Assembly: GCF_028657195.3 (NCBI RefSeq)
Contig: NZ_JANCPR020000025.1
Span: forward strand, 62,001-126,000
Source of the DNA: Streptomyces iconiensis
GTDB lineage: Bacteria; Actinomycetota; Actinomycetes; Streptomycetales; Streptomycetaceae
DNA: 64,000 nucleotides
Direction of reading: 5' to 3'
Part shown: piece after piece, positions 24,072 to 32,436 of the stretch
How positions within the stretch are numbered: the first letter of the stretch is position 1
Layout: each line of letters opens with the position of its first letter
Translations under genes and position numbers: made by a program
Notes under the pieces: generated by a model
The model's input: the letters and a program-made list of their open reading frames with translations, nothing else
Database searches by the model: none
What the model was told of the DNA's origin: nothing

Positions 24072-25646
24072 GTGGCGGACGGAGCAACGGGCGCCAGGCC
24101 CGCCCCAGCCCCACGGGCGCACCCGCCCGGGACGGACGCCGACGTTCTCGTGGTCGGCGCGGGGCCCGCCGGGCTGATGCTCGCCGCCGAGCTGCGGCTC
24201 GGCGGCGCCCGCGTCGTCGTCCTCGAACAGCGCGAGGCGCCGATGGCGGAGTCACGGGCCTCCACACTGCACGCCCGCACCATGGAGGTCCTCGACTCGC
24301 GGGGTCTGCTGGCGGAACTGGGAACTCCGCCCCGGGAGGAGCGCGGCCACTTCGGCGGGCTTCCCCTGGACCTCGGCGGCTCCACCGTTCCCGGCCCGTT
24401 CCCCGGACAGTGGAAGGTGCCGCAGACCCGCACGGAGGAGGTGCTCGACCGCAGGGCCCGCTCGCTGGGCGCCGACATCCGGCGCGGCCACCGGCTCACC
24501 GCGCTCTCCTCCGAAGGGAACACGGTGACCCTGGAGGCCGCCGGCCCCACGGGGACCGTACGGCTGCGCGCGCGGTACGCGGTCGGCTGCGACGGGGAGG
24601 AGAGCACCGTACGCCGCCTCGCCGGCTTCGCGTTCCCCGGACACGACGCCGAACGGGAGCTGCTGCGCGCCGACGTGGCGGACATCGACATCCCCGACCG
24701 GCGCTTCCAGCGCCTGGAGAAGGGGCTGGCCATCGCGGCGCGGCGCGCTGACGGTGTCACCCGCGTCATGGTCCACGAGTTCGGCTCACCCCCCGGGGCA
24801 CGGTCGGGGGAGCCGGACTTCTCCGAGGTCACGGCCGCCTGGAAACGGGTAACGGGCGAGGACATCAGCAGCGGGACCCCGCTGTGGCTCAACTCCTTCG
24901 GAGACGCCAACAGGCAGGCGGCCGACTACCGCCTCGGGCGCGTGCTGCTGGCGGGCGACGCGGCACACCGGCAGATGCCCAGTGGCGGGCAGGCCCTGAA
25001 CCTGGGGCTCCAGGACGCGTTCAACCTCGGCTGGAAGCTGGCACTGTGCGCGCGCGGCAGCGCAGGCGAAGCACTGCTGGACACCTACCACGCCGAACGG
25101 CACGCCGCCGGCCGCCGCACCCTCGCCAACATCCACGCGCAGGCCACGCTGCTGCTGGGCGGGCACGAGGTGGAGGGCATGCGCGCCGTGCTCGCCGAAC
25201 TGCTCACGGAGGAGCCGGGCGTCGCGAGGCGCCTGGCCGCGATGGTCTCCGGACAGGACGCCTGCTGTGAGGCGGGCCCGGGCACCCATCCCCTCCTGGG
25301 ACGGCCCCTGCCGCACACGGCGCTGAAGGCGGCGGGACACCGCGACCGCGAGGCCACCACGGCCGAACTGCTGCGCCAGGGGCGCGGGTTGCTGCTCGAC
25401 CTCACGGGCGGTACGGAAGGGAACGGGCCGCTACGGGAGACCGCCGGGCCCTGGCGCGACCGGCTGACCCTCGCCTCGGCGCTCGTGTCCCGGCCCGGTA
25501 CGCCCCTGGAGGGCACGACCAGGCTGCTCGCACGCCCCGACGGCCACGTGGTGTGGACCGGAAGCGCGGGCGAGCGGCCCCTGGAGGCGGTACTGCGCCA
25601 GTGGTTCGGCTCACCCGGCGCACCGGGTGAGCCCGCGTCCCGCTGA
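24072..25646 (+). CDS. FAD-dependent oxygenase, UrdM/PgaM/LanM type (oxygenase part only)
   Basis: 524 residues from the GTG at 24072, two bases after the aromatase stop. The N-terminal 20 residues are Ala/Pro-rich. Then come VLVVGAGPAGLMLAAELRL, YAVGCDGEESTVRRLAGFAF and LLAGDAAHRQMPSGGQALN as in its paralogue at 17366, with which it shares overall layout. UrdM and PgaM carry a fused SDR reductase domain at the C-terminus. Here the protein stops after the flavoprotein part (WTGSAGERPLEAVLRQWFG), and the SDR follows as a separate gene, as in landomycin (M plus V). Expected role: a second hydroxylation or Baeyer-Villiger-like/dehydration step on the angucycline. Confidence 0.88.
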   Translation: MADGATGARPAPAPRAHPPGTDADVLVVGAGPAGLMLAAELRLGGARVVVLEQREAPMAESRASTLHARTMEVLDSRGLLAELGTPPREERGHFGGLPLDLGGSTVPGPFPGQWKVPQTRTEEVLDRRARSLGADIRRGHRLTALSSEGNTVTLEAAGPTGTVRLRARYAVGCDGEESTVRRLAGFAFPGHDAERELLRADVADIDIPDRRFQRLEKGLAIAARRADGVTRVMVHEFGSPPGARSGEPDFSEVTAAWKRVTGEDISSGTPLWLNSFGDANRQAADYRLGRVLLAGDAAHRQMPSGGQALNLGLQDAFNLGWKLALCARGSAGEALLDTYHAERHAAGRRTLANIHAQATLLLGGHEVEGMRAVLAELLTEEPGVARRLAAMVSGQDACCEAGPGTHPLLGRPLPHTALKAAGHRDREATTAELLRQGRGLLLDLTGGTEGNGPLRETAGPWRDRLTLASALVSRPGTPLEGTTRLLARPDGHVVWTGSAGERPLEAVLRQWFGSPGAPGEPASR

Positions 25647-25678
25647 GGCCGCCGTGCGCCCGCATTCCCCGAGAAGGG

Positions 25679-25716
25679 CCCCGAGTACGGCCCGTATCCC
25701 CGAGTACGGCCCGTAT
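25679..25716. repeat. 19-bp tandem repeat x2 before the SDR gene
   Basis: CCCCGAGTACGGCCCGTAT occurs twice exactly (25679-25697, 25698-25716), followed by CCCCGAGAAAGGAC, which supplies the ribosome site of the next gene. The repeat lies in the 97-base gap between oxygenase M and the SDR, the place where UrdM/PgaM homologues are continuous. Confidence 0.8.
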
Positions 25717-25743
25717 CCCCGAGAAAGGACGGTCGGACGAGAC

Positions 25744-26505
25744 ATGGACAGGTTCACTGACAAGACGGCGCTGGTGACAGGTTCGAGCCGGGGCATCGGC
25801 AGGGCCACGGCCCTGCGGCTCGCCGGTGAGGGCGCCCTGGTCGCCGTGCACTACACCGAGAACGCGGAGGCGGCGGAGGACACCGTCGCGCGGATCGAGA
25901 AGGACGGCGGCAGGGCGTTCGCCGTACAGGCCGAACTCGGCGCTGCCGGTGGCGCGCACGCCCTGTTCCTGGGACTTGAGGAGGGCCTCAAGGAGCGTAC
26001 GGGGACGACCGACCTGCACATCCTGGTGAACAACGCCGGGATCATGGGCGGGGTCGCGCCGGAGGACCTCACGGCTGAGGCGTTCGACCGGATCATGGCG
26101 GTCAACGCCAAGGCGCCGTACTTCCTGATCCAGCGCGCCGTGCGGAACATGCCGGACGGCGGGCGCGTCATCAACATCTCCTCCGGGCTGACCAGGTTCG
26201 CGAACCCGCAGGAGATCGCGTACGCCATGAGCAAGGGCGCCGTCGAGCAACTGGCCCTGCACTTCGCCAAGCACCTCGCACCGCGCGGCATCACCGTCAA
26301 CAGCGTGGCCCCCGGCATCACGCGCAACGGCAACCCGCTCTTCGACATACCCGAGGCCGTCGAACAGATGGCGGCCATGTCAGCGTTCCAGCGCGTCGGG
26401 GAGCCGGAGGACGTGGCCGACGTGGTGGCCTTCCTCGCCTCCGACGACGCCCGCTGGATCACCGGCGCCTTCACCGACGCCAGCGGCGGCACCCTGCTCG
26501 GATGA
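25744..26505 (+). CDS. SDR reductase, LanV/UrdMred type
   Basis: 253 residues from the ATG at 25744. Classical SDR motifs: ALVTGSSRGIGRATAL, ILVNNAGIMGG, INISSGLTRF (Ser), YAMSKGAVEQL (Tyr/Lys) and SVAPGITRNGNPLF. In landomycin and gaudimycin pathways this reductase (separate LanV or the C-terminal half of PgaM) reduces the C-6 carbonyl and steers the product of the oxygenases. Position directly after oxygenase M supports that role here. Confidence 0.88.
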   Translation: MDRFTDKTALVTGSSRGIGRATALRLAGEGALVAVHYTENAEAAEDTVARIEKDGGRAFAVQAELGAAGGAHALFLGLEEGLKERTGTTDLHILVNNAGIMGGVAPEDLTAEAFDRIMAVNAKAPYFLIQRAVRNMPDGGRVINISSGLTRFANPQEIAYAMSKGAVEQLALHFAKHLAPRGITVNSVAPGITRNGNPLFDIPEAVEQMAAMSAFQRVGEPEDVADVVAFLASDDARWITGAFTDASGGTLLG

Positions 26506-26612
26506 GCCGCCTCTGCCGCTCATCCGGTCCCCGTACGCGGCGCCCGGGGACCGCCCCGCACCCGCGCCGCACCCCCATGGCCACCCACGTCCACACCCCC
26601 TGGAGGAGAGAC

Positions 26613-27071
26613 ATGAACCACCCGTCACCGGCACGGCCCGGCGCCGTGAGCGCCGAACTGTACGTGAGCATCCAGCAGTTCTACGCCCAGCACATGCAGC
26701 TGCTCGACAGCGGGAAGATCGACGACTGGTCCGCCTTCTTCACCGAGGACGGGGAGTACGCCGCCAACGCGCACCCCGTCCCCGTGCGGGGGCGCGTGGC
26801 CATCGCGGACCGGATGCGGCAGACCGTCTCGCGGCTGGAGGAGGAGAGGGGGACGCGCAGGCACTGGGTCGGCATGATCCAGGCGTCCTGGCACGGCGAG
26901 GAGGTACGCGCGCGCAGCTATGCGCTGGTCCTCCAGTCCAGCACGCACGGCGCCCCCTTCATCCGGGCCACCACCACCTGCGAGGACACCCTCGTGCCCG
27001 ACGGCACGTCCTGGCTCGTGCGGCGGCGCTTCGTCCAGGGCGATGTGCCGGAGGAGGGCGGGGGCGCGTGA
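26613..27071 (+). CDS. SnoaL/NTF2-like protein (polyketide tailoring, unknown step)
   Basis: 152 residues from the ATG at 26613, with GGAGGAGAG upstream. The cone-shaped alpha/beta fold is suggested by YVSIQQFYAQHMQLLDSGKID, then WSAFFTEDGEYAAN (the W..F..D..Y motif), VRGRVAIADRMRQ and HWVGMIQASWHG. This family includes SnoaL cyclases, limonene-epoxide-hydrolase-like hydroxylases and dioxygenase beta subunits. It is not part of the usual angucycline core set, so it may catalyse a distinctive step. GTGA overlap with the glycosyltransferase. Confidence 0.8.
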   Translation: MNHPSPARPGAVSAELYVSIQQFYAQHMQLLDSGKIDDWSAFFTEDGEYAANAHPVPVRGRVAIADRMRQTVSRLEEERGTRRHWVGMIQASWHGEEVRARSYALVLQSSTHGAPFIRATTTCEDTLVPDGTSWLVRRRFVQGDVPEEGGGA

Positions 27072-28213
27072 GGGTCCTGTTCAACGCGGCGGGCACGAGC
27101 CCCGCGAGCGTCTTCGCGATAGCGCCCCTGGCGACGGCCGTGCGGAACGCGGGCCACGAGATCCTGGTGACCTCGTTCGAGGAGATGGCCCCCGCCGTCG
27201 AGTCGGTCGGTCTGCCCCCGGCGCCGTTCGTCACGCGGGAGACGACGGAGAGCATCAAGGACATGGCCGACAGGCCGACGGGCCGGCTGGTCTTCCCGCC
27301 GCCGGCCGACGAGGAACTCGCCTACAGCGGCGGCTGGTTCGCGCGGCAGGCCGCCGTGAGCCTGCCGGGCCTGCGGCGGCTGGCCGAGGACTGGCGGCCC
27401 GACCTCGTCGTCGGAGGCACCCTCGCCTACGGGCCGGCGCTGCTCGCCGCCGAACGGGGAATCCCGCATGTGCGGCAGATGTGGGACTGGGTCGACTTCA
27501 GGACGTCCCACCCCTACGCCGAGAAGGAACTGCGCCCCGAACTGGCGGAGGCGGGCCTGGCAGGGCTGCCCGAGCCGGATCTGACGATCGACATCTGTCC
27601 GCCGAGCCTGCGCCCCGCCGACGCGCCCGACGACCGGCTCATGCGCTGGGTCCCGGGAAACCGCCAGAAGCGGCTGGAGCCGTGGATGTACACACGGGGC
27701 GACAGGCCCCGTGTCTGCGTGACGCTGGGGAGCTTCCGGGTGTCGACGGAGGAGATGTTCGACTATCTCTGCGGCATCGTGGAAAGCGTCTCCGCGCTCG
27801 AAGCGGAAATCGTCGTCGCGGCGACGGAAGAGGTCGCGGTGAAACTGCGCGAGAGGTTTCCCGGAATCCGTTCCGGATGGGTTCCGATGGAATTCCTGGC
27901 AGACACGTGTGAACTCGTTGTGCATCACAGTGGCGGGCTCACGGCCATGGCCTGCATGAGCACGGGGACACCGCAGTTGGTTCTCAATCAGTTCGACCTT
28001 TACAACGACTCGCTGCGGCGGCTGCAGGACCACGGCTCGGGCGAGGTCCTGTACAGGGGAGAGCACTCGGTCGAGAACGTCAGGAGCGCCTGCGAGAAGC
28101 TGCTTTCCGACCCCGCGTACCGCAGGCGGGCGCAGGCGCTGCGCGCCGAGATGGCGGAGCTGCCCACGCCCGGTCTCCTGGTCGGGGAAATGGAGCGGCT
28201 GACCGTTCGCTGA
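27068..28213 (+). CDS. GT1-family glycosyltransferase
   Basis: 381 residues from the GTG at 27068. The N-terminal acceptor domain starts VRVLFNAAGTSPASVFAIAP, as in antibiotic GT-B enzymes. The C-terminal donor domain contains VCVTLGSFRVSTEEM, SGWVPMEFLADTCELVVHHS and GLTAMACMSTGTPQLV, the nucleotide-sugar (His/Gly) motif. It attaches an activated deoxysugar to the polyketide. It is the only such enzyme in the cluster, so a monoglycoside, or iterative use, is expected. It lies 37 bases before the thymidylyltransferase. Confidence 0.93.
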   Translation: MRVLFNAAGTSPASVFAIAPLATAVRNAGHEILVTSFEEMAPAVESVGLPPAPFVTRETTESIKDMADRPTGRLVFPPPADEELAYSGGWFARQAAVSLPGLRRLAEDWRPDLVVGGTLAYGPALLAAERGIPHVRQMWDWVDFRTSHPYAEKELRPELAEAGLAGLPEPDLTIDICPPSLRPADAPDDRLMRWVPGNRQKRLEPWMYTRGDRPRVCVTLGSFRVSTEEMFDYLCGIVESVSALEAEIVVAATEEVAVKLRERFPGIRSGWVPMEFLADTCELVVHHSGGLTAMACMSTGTPQLVLNQFDLYNDSLRRLQDHGSGEVLYRGEHSVENVRSACEKLLSDPAYRRRAQALRAEMAELPTPGLLVGEMERLTVR

Positions 28214-28250
28214 CCGTTCGGCAGACAGAGAAGGAAGGTGTGGTGGACCC

Positions 28251-29318
28251 ATGAAGGCCCTTGTGCTGTCCGGTGGATCAGGCACACGCCTTCGCCCTTT
28301 CAGCTATTCGATGCCCAAACAGTTGATCCCGGTGGGGCAGAAACCGGTCATCGCGCATGTCATCGAGAACATAAGAGATCTCGGTGTCACCGAAGTCGCG
28401 GTCATCGTGGGCGATTGGAAGAGCGAAATAGAGAGACTGCTGGGAGACGGCTCACGCTTCGGTGTGCGCGTCACCTACATACAGCAGGAGAAACCGCTGG
28501 GACTCGCGCACTGCGTACGGCTGGCAAGCGAGTTCCTGGGCGAAGAGGACTTCGTCATGTATCTCGGGGACAACATGCTCCTCGGTGGACTGGAGCCCAT
28601 AGCGGAGGAGTTCGCGAAACAGCGCCCGGCGGCGCAGCTCGTGGTGCGCCAGGTCGCCGACCCGAGAAGTTTCGGAGTGGTCGAACTCGCGGCTGACGGC
28701 TCGGTGCACAGGCTCGTGGAAAAGCCGGAGAATCCGCGCAGCAATCTCGCGGTCATCGGCGTGTACTTCTTCACCAGCGCCATTCACGAGGCCGTCGCCG
28801 CCATAGGGCCCAGCGCCCGCGGCGAGTTGGAGATCACCGACGCCGTCCAGTGGCTCGTCGGACAGGGGGCCGAGGTGCGGGCCAGCGAGTACGAGGGCTA
28901 CTGGCGCGACACCGGAAGCGTGGACGACGTGCTGGACTGCAACAGGGCGCTGCTCGACAGGACCGGCACCGAGATCCGGGGCAGCGTCGACCAGATGAGC
29001 TGGCTGTTCGGGCCCGTCGTCATCGAGAGCGGCGCCCGCATCGTCCGCTCCCGTATCCAGGGCCCCGCCGTCATCGGGGCGGGCAGCGTCATCGAGGACA
29101 GCCACATCGGCCCCTACACGGCGATCGGGGACGGGTGCGCCTTGCGGTACACACACATCGACGACTCGATCGTGCTGACGGGCGCGCGCGTCTCGCACGT
29201 GCGCGGCCTGCACGGCTCGCTGATCGGCCGCTCGGCCGCCGTCGGCCAGGTCGAGCGGGGCGCGGGCCACCACCGGCTGGTGGTCGGCGACCACACACGC
29301 GTGGAGGTGCTGGTGTGA
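28251..29318 (+). CDS. Glucose-1-phosphate thymidylyltransferase (long RmlA/StrD type)
   Basis: 355 residues from the ATG at 28251. MKALVLSGGSGTRLRPFSYS is the nucleotide-binding signature; VMYLGDNMLLGG and FGVVELAADGSVHRLVEKP follow. A C-terminal left-handed beta-helix (about 250-350, hexapeptides such as GPAVIGAGSVIEDSHIG) marks the long StrD/GraD class of antibiotic clusters, as opposed to primary RmlA. Reaction: glucose-1-phosphate plus dTTP to dTDP-glucose. Its stop overlaps the dehydratase GTG. Confidence 0.95.
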   Translation: MKALVLSGGSGTRLRPFSYSMPKQLIPVGQKPVIAHVIENIRDLGVTEVAVIVGDWKSEIERLLGDGSRFGVRVTYIQQEKPLGLAHCVRLASEFLGEEDFVMYLGDNMLLGGLEPIAEEFAKQRPAAQLVVRQVADPRSFGVVELAADGSVHRLVEKPENPRSNLAVIGVYFFTSAIHEAVAAIGPSARGELEITDAVQWLVGQGAEVRASEYEGYWRDTGSVDDVLDCNRALLDRTGTEIRGSVDQMSWLFGPVVIESGARIVRSRIQGPAVIGAGSVIEDSHIGPYTAIGDGCALRYTHIDDSIVLTGARVSHVRGLHGSLIGRSAAVGQVERGAGHHRLVVGDHTRVEVLV

Positions 29319-30292
29319 GGCTCCTGGTCACCGGCGCCGCCGGGTTCATCGGCTCGCACTACGTGCGCACGCTGCTGGACGGGGGCTACGCCGGCTACGA
29401 GGGAGCGCGCGTGACCGCGCTCGACAAGCTCACCTACGCGGGGAACCGCGCCAACCTCCCGATGCGGCATCCGCGGCTGGAATTCGTCAAGGGCGACATC
29501 TGCGACCAACTGCTGCTCCAGGAACTCCTTCCCGGGCACGACGCTGTGGTGCACTTCGCGGCCGAATCACATGTGGACCGCTCACTGCACAGCGCCGCTG
29601 AATTCGTGCACACCAATGTGCTGGGTACACAGGTCCTGCTCGCGGCGGCGCTGGAGGCCGGGGTGGAGAAGGTCGTCCATGTGTCGACGGACGAGGTGTA
29701 CGGATCCATAGCGGAAGGGACGTGGACGGAGGAGTCGCCCCTGCTGCCCAACTCCCCCTATTCGGCCTCGAAAGCGGCGTCCGACCTCGTGGCGCGTGCC
29801 TACTGGAAGACGTACGGGCTCGATGTCTCGCTCACCCGGTGCTGCAACAACTACGGCCCTTACCAGCACCCGGAAAAGCTCATACCGCTGTTCTCGACAC
29901 GGCTGTTGGACGGATTGCAGGTGCCGCTGTACGGCGACGGCGGGAACGTACGCGAGTGGATTCACGTCGACGACCACTGCCGCGCGGTGCAGACCGTGCT
30001 GGAGGCGGGGGGCGCCGGGGAGACGTACAACATCGGAAGCGGAAGTGAACACACGAACGCGGAGATAACGGAACAGCTGCTGAGACTCTGCGGCGCCGAC
30101 GCCTCCCTGGTGCGGCACGTCACCGACAGAAAGGGCCACGACCTGCGCTACGCGCTCGACTCGCAGAAGATTCGGAAACAGTTGGGATATGCCCCGCGCA
30201 TAGATTTCGCCACCGGGTTGTCCGAAACTGTCAACTGGTACAGGAACAACCCGAATTGGTGGAAAGATGTACGTCCCCTCCTGTCGCTGTAA
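29315..30292 (+). CDS. dTDP-glucose 4,6-dehydratase (RmlB family)
   Basis: 325 residues from the GTG at 29315, overlapping the previous stop by four bases. It shows LLVTGAAGFIGSHYVR (NAD loop), HFAAESHVDRS, VSTDEVYGS, the active site YSASKAASD and NNYGPYQHPEKLIP. It makes dTDP-4-keto-6-deoxyglucose, the branch point for deoxysugars, which the downstream reductases can then process. Confidence 0.96.
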   Translation: MRLLVTGAAGFIGSHYVRTLLDGGYAGYEGARVTALDKLTYAGNRANLPMRHPRLEFVKGDICDQLLLQELLPGHDAVVHFAAESHVDRSLHSAAEFVHTNVLGTQVLLAAALEAGVEKVVHVSTDEVYGSIAEGTWTEESPLLPNSPYSASKAASDLVARAYWKTYGLDVSLTRCCNNYGPYQHPEKLIPLFSTRLLDGLQVPLYGDGGNVREWIHVDDHCRAVQTVLEAGGAGETYNIGSGSEHTNAEITEQLLRLCGADASLVRHVTDRKGHDLRYALDSQKIRKQLGYAPRIDFATGLSETVNWYRNNPNWWKDVRPLLSL

Positions 30293-30293
30293 A

Positions 30294-30318
30294 TCGTTGC
30301 GAATGCACCCTGCAACGA
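30294..30318 (+). terminator. Weak hairpin after the dehydratase gene
   Basis: TCGTTGC (30294-30300) pairs with GCAACGA (30312-30318) over an 11-base loop. It immediately follows the stop and may attenuate read-through into the separately promoted exporter gene. Confidence 0.4.
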
Positions 30319-30390
30319 CCCTGGACGCAGCCCGTACGGATGAAGGGGAACTCGGCCGGAAGTCTGCCGTCCGACTCCGCCCGAAGTCCC

Positions 30391-30421
30391 TTGACTTGAA
30401 GTGCGGTTCAACTTTTAGCGT
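30391..30421 (+). promoter_or_regulatory. MerR-type promoter (19-bp spacer with inverted repeat) for the exporter
   Basis: TTGACT (30391-30396) and TAGCGT (30416-30421) are separated by 19 bases. The spacer contains TTGAA-GTGCGG-TTCAA (30396-30411), a dyad. An over-long spacer with a central dyad is the signature of promoters activated by MerR-family DNA-twisting regulators. Transcription would start at or within a base or two of the ATG at 30428, so the mRNA should be leaderless, consistent with the absence of a ribosome site. No MerR gene is present in the window. Confidence 0.6.
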
Positions 30422-30427
30422 GGTGCC

Positions 30428-32149
30428 ATGGACAGTGAAATGACGTTACAGCCGCCCCGCGCGGGCAGGCGGGAGTGGATCGGGCTGGTCGTACTGACCC
30501 TGCCCATGATGCTGACGAGCATCGACACGACCGTCCTGCACCTCGCCCTCCCGCACATCGGCGCGGCACTGGAACCCAGCGGTTCCCAACTCCTGTGGAT
30601 CGTGGACATCTACGCCCTGCTCCTGGGCGCGCTGCTGCTCGTCATGGGGACACTCGGGGAACGCGTGGGACGCCGCCGGCTCCTGCTGATCGGAGCCGCG
30701 GGATTCGGTGCCACGTCCATCCTGGCGGCGTACTCCACCAGCGCGGGGACACTCATCTTCGCCCGCGCGCTGCTGGGGCTCTTCGGCGCGACCCTGATGC
30801 CGTCGACGCTCTCGCTGCTCCGCAACATGTTCCACGACCCCAAACAGCGCACGGCGGCCATCAGCTTCTGGATGGCCAGCTCCATGGTCGGCACCGTCCT
30901 CGGCCCCGCCATCGGCGGCATCATGCTGGACTACTTCTGGTGGGGCTCGGTCTTCCTGATGGCAGTCCCCGTCATGGCGCTGCTGCTGTTCCTCGGCCCC
31001 GCCGTGCTGCCCGAGTACCGCAACCCGGAGTCCGGGCGGCTCGGCGTGGTCAGCGTCGTGCTGCTGCTCGTCAGCATGCTCTCGGTCGTCTACGGCATCC
31101 AGCAGTTCACCGAGGACAGCTCCGACGGCACGGCGGTCGGGGTCTTCGCCTTCGGGCTCGTTGCGGGCGGATTCTTCGTGTGGTGGCAGGGCAAGGAGAA
31201 GGACCCCCTCCTTGACCTGCGGCTCTTCGGCAGTCGTACGTTCAGCGTCGCCGTCGCCGTGGTGACCCTGGGTCTGTTCGCCATGAGCGGGGTGTACTTC
31301 CTGCTCGGACAGTTCCTCCAGTCGGTCGGCGGAATGGACCCGGGCGAGGCGGGCCTCGCCATGATGCCCACGGCGCTCGCCAGCATCGTCGGCGTCCTGG
31401 GCACGCCCGTCCTGCTCAAATGGATCCCCCGAAGGCCGCTCATCACCGCCGACCTCACGCTCGCCGCGCTCGCCATCGGCGTCCTCACCCAGATCGAGGC
31501 GGACACCGCGGTGTGGGTCGTGGTGGTCGTGGGCGCCGTGGTCTCGCTCGGCATCGGGGGCGCCATGTCCCAGTGCGCCGACATGATCATGGGTTCCGCG
31601 CCTGTGGAGAAGGCGGGCCGCGCCTCCGCCATTCAGGAGACCGCGACCCAGGTCGGTGTCGGCGTCGGTATCGCCGTGCTCGGCGGCATCACCACGGCCG
31701 TCTACCGCGCCCAGCTCTCCGATCAGCCGATGGGTGAGCTGCCCGGGAACGTCGCCCGCGCGGCCGAGGACACGGTCGGCGCCGGTGCCGCAGCGGCGGG
31801 GCGGCTCGGTGGCTCGCCGGGTGATGAACTGCTGCACGCCGTGCGTGAGGCGTTCACCTCCGGTGTGCATGTCACGGCCACGGTCAGCGGCCTGCTCATG
31901 CTGGGCGTTGCCGTGCTGGCCGGGGCGACGTTGCGTAACGCTCCGCGGCATGGCGGGGAGGTCGCGCCCGGTTCGGCTGACGCCGAGGGTGTCGATGCGG
32001 GCCCCGCTGATGTGGCTGGTGCCGAAGAGGTGGCCGGCGTGGTGGATTCGGCTGGCGCCGAGGGCTCGGCTGACGCGGCCGGCGCTGTTGGTGGCGAGGG
32101 TGAGGAGGGGGCGGGTACGACGGTTACTCGGGCCGACGGGCGCGGCTGA
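30428..32149 (+). CDS. DHA2-family MFS drug exporter (14-span), with TTA codon
   Basis: 573 residues. About 14 membrane spans. Motif A-like LGERVGRRRLLLIGAAGFG follows span 2, and motif C-like MVGTVLGPAIGGIML is in span 5. WIVDIYALLLGALLLVMG is the family span-2 pattern (W-DxY). Probably exports the glycosylated polyketide and gives self-resistance, like UrdJ/LanJ. Codon 7 (30446-30448) is TTA, so translation depends on the bldA tRNA. The C-terminal tail (about 510-573) is a low-complexity acidic Ala/Gly/Glu/Asp repeat unusual for the family. The gene has its own MerR-type promoter. Confidence 0.92.
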   Translation: MDSEMTLQPPRAGRREWIGLVVLTLPMMLTSIDTTVLHLALPHIGAALEPSGSQLLWIVDIYALLLGALLLVMGTLGERVGRRRLLLIGAAGFGATSILAAYSTSAGTLIFARALLGLFGATLMPSTLSLLRNMFHDPKQRTAAISFWMASSMVGTVLGPAIGGIMLDYFWWGSVFLMAVPVMALLLFLGPAVLPEYRNPESGRLGVVSVVLLLVSMLSVVYGIQQFTEDSSDGTAVGVFAFGLVAGGFFVWWQGKEKDPLLDLRLFGSRTFSVAVAVVTLGLFAMSGVYFLLGQFLQSVGGMDPGEAGLAMMPTALASIVGVLGTPVLLKWIPRRPLITADLTLAALAIGVLTQIEADTAVWVVVVVGAVVSLGIGGAMSQCADMIMGSAPVEKAGRASAIQETATQVGVGVGIAVLGGITTAVYRAQLSDQPMGELPGNVARAAEDTVGAGAAAAGRLGGSPGDELLHAVREAFTSGVHVTATVSGLLMLGVAVLAGATLRNAPRHGGEVAPGSADAEGVDAGPADVAGAEEVAGVVDSAGAEGSADAAGAVGGEGEEGAGTTVTRADGRG

Positions 32150-32205
32150 ACTCAGCACGGGGCGCCCCTGGTTGTGCCGTTCCGGGGTGCCCCTGAGTGT
32201 GATTC

Positions 32206-32253
32206 GCGGGCTGCGCGTGCGTTGTGGTTTCTCGCGCAGTTCCCCGCGCCCCT
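32206..32253 (+). repeat. Dispersed intergenic repeat, copy 1
   Basis: The core GCGGGCTGCGCGTG to CGCGCAGTTCCCCGCGCCCC is shared with 41531-41579 (copy 2) apart from a few changes. A second partial unit (GGCGCCCCTGGTTGTG, 32161-32176) precedes it and matches sequence in front of copy 2. Elements of this type are dispersed in Streptomyces genomes. Here it is directly 3' of the exporter gene and runs into a strong hairpin. Confidence 0.75.
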
Positions 32254-32277
32254 GAGGGGGTGCCCCCTCAGGGGCGC
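32246..32277 (+). terminator. Strong hairpin terminator after the MFS exporter
   Basis: GCGCCCCTGAGGGGG (32246-32260), TG, CCCCCTCAGGGGCGC (32263-32277): a perfect 15-bp stem with a two-base loop overlapping the end of the dispersed repeat. The remaining space to 32436 holds no supported gene. Confidence 0.75.
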
Positions 32278-32436
32278 GTCCCCTCGTTCAGTGGTTGTCA
32301 GCCTCCTTCTCCGGTGTGTGCCGGGGGAGGGGGCTTCTTCATGCCTGGTTGGCCGCGTGTCTCGGTCCTGGGGACTAGGACTCGTTGGAGTGGTGGCCGG
32401 GGCAATGGTTCGCAAGTGCTAAGTGAGGAGGACCCG

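Noticed and set aside
26613..27071. Aromatic-ring dioxygenase beta subunit
   Set aside because: The fold is the same, but no Rieske alpha subunit is in the window; the SnoaL-like description is safer.
28850..29314. N-terminal extension of the dTDP-glucose dehydratase frame
   Set aside because: It is the shadow of the thymidylyltransferase; the GTG at 29315 begins the NAD-binding strand at once, as in the family.
30446..32158. 570-codon minus-strand frame across the MFS exporter
   Set aside because: Hydrophilic His/Asp/Arg-rich shadow. The plus strand shows 14 membrane spans and family motifs.
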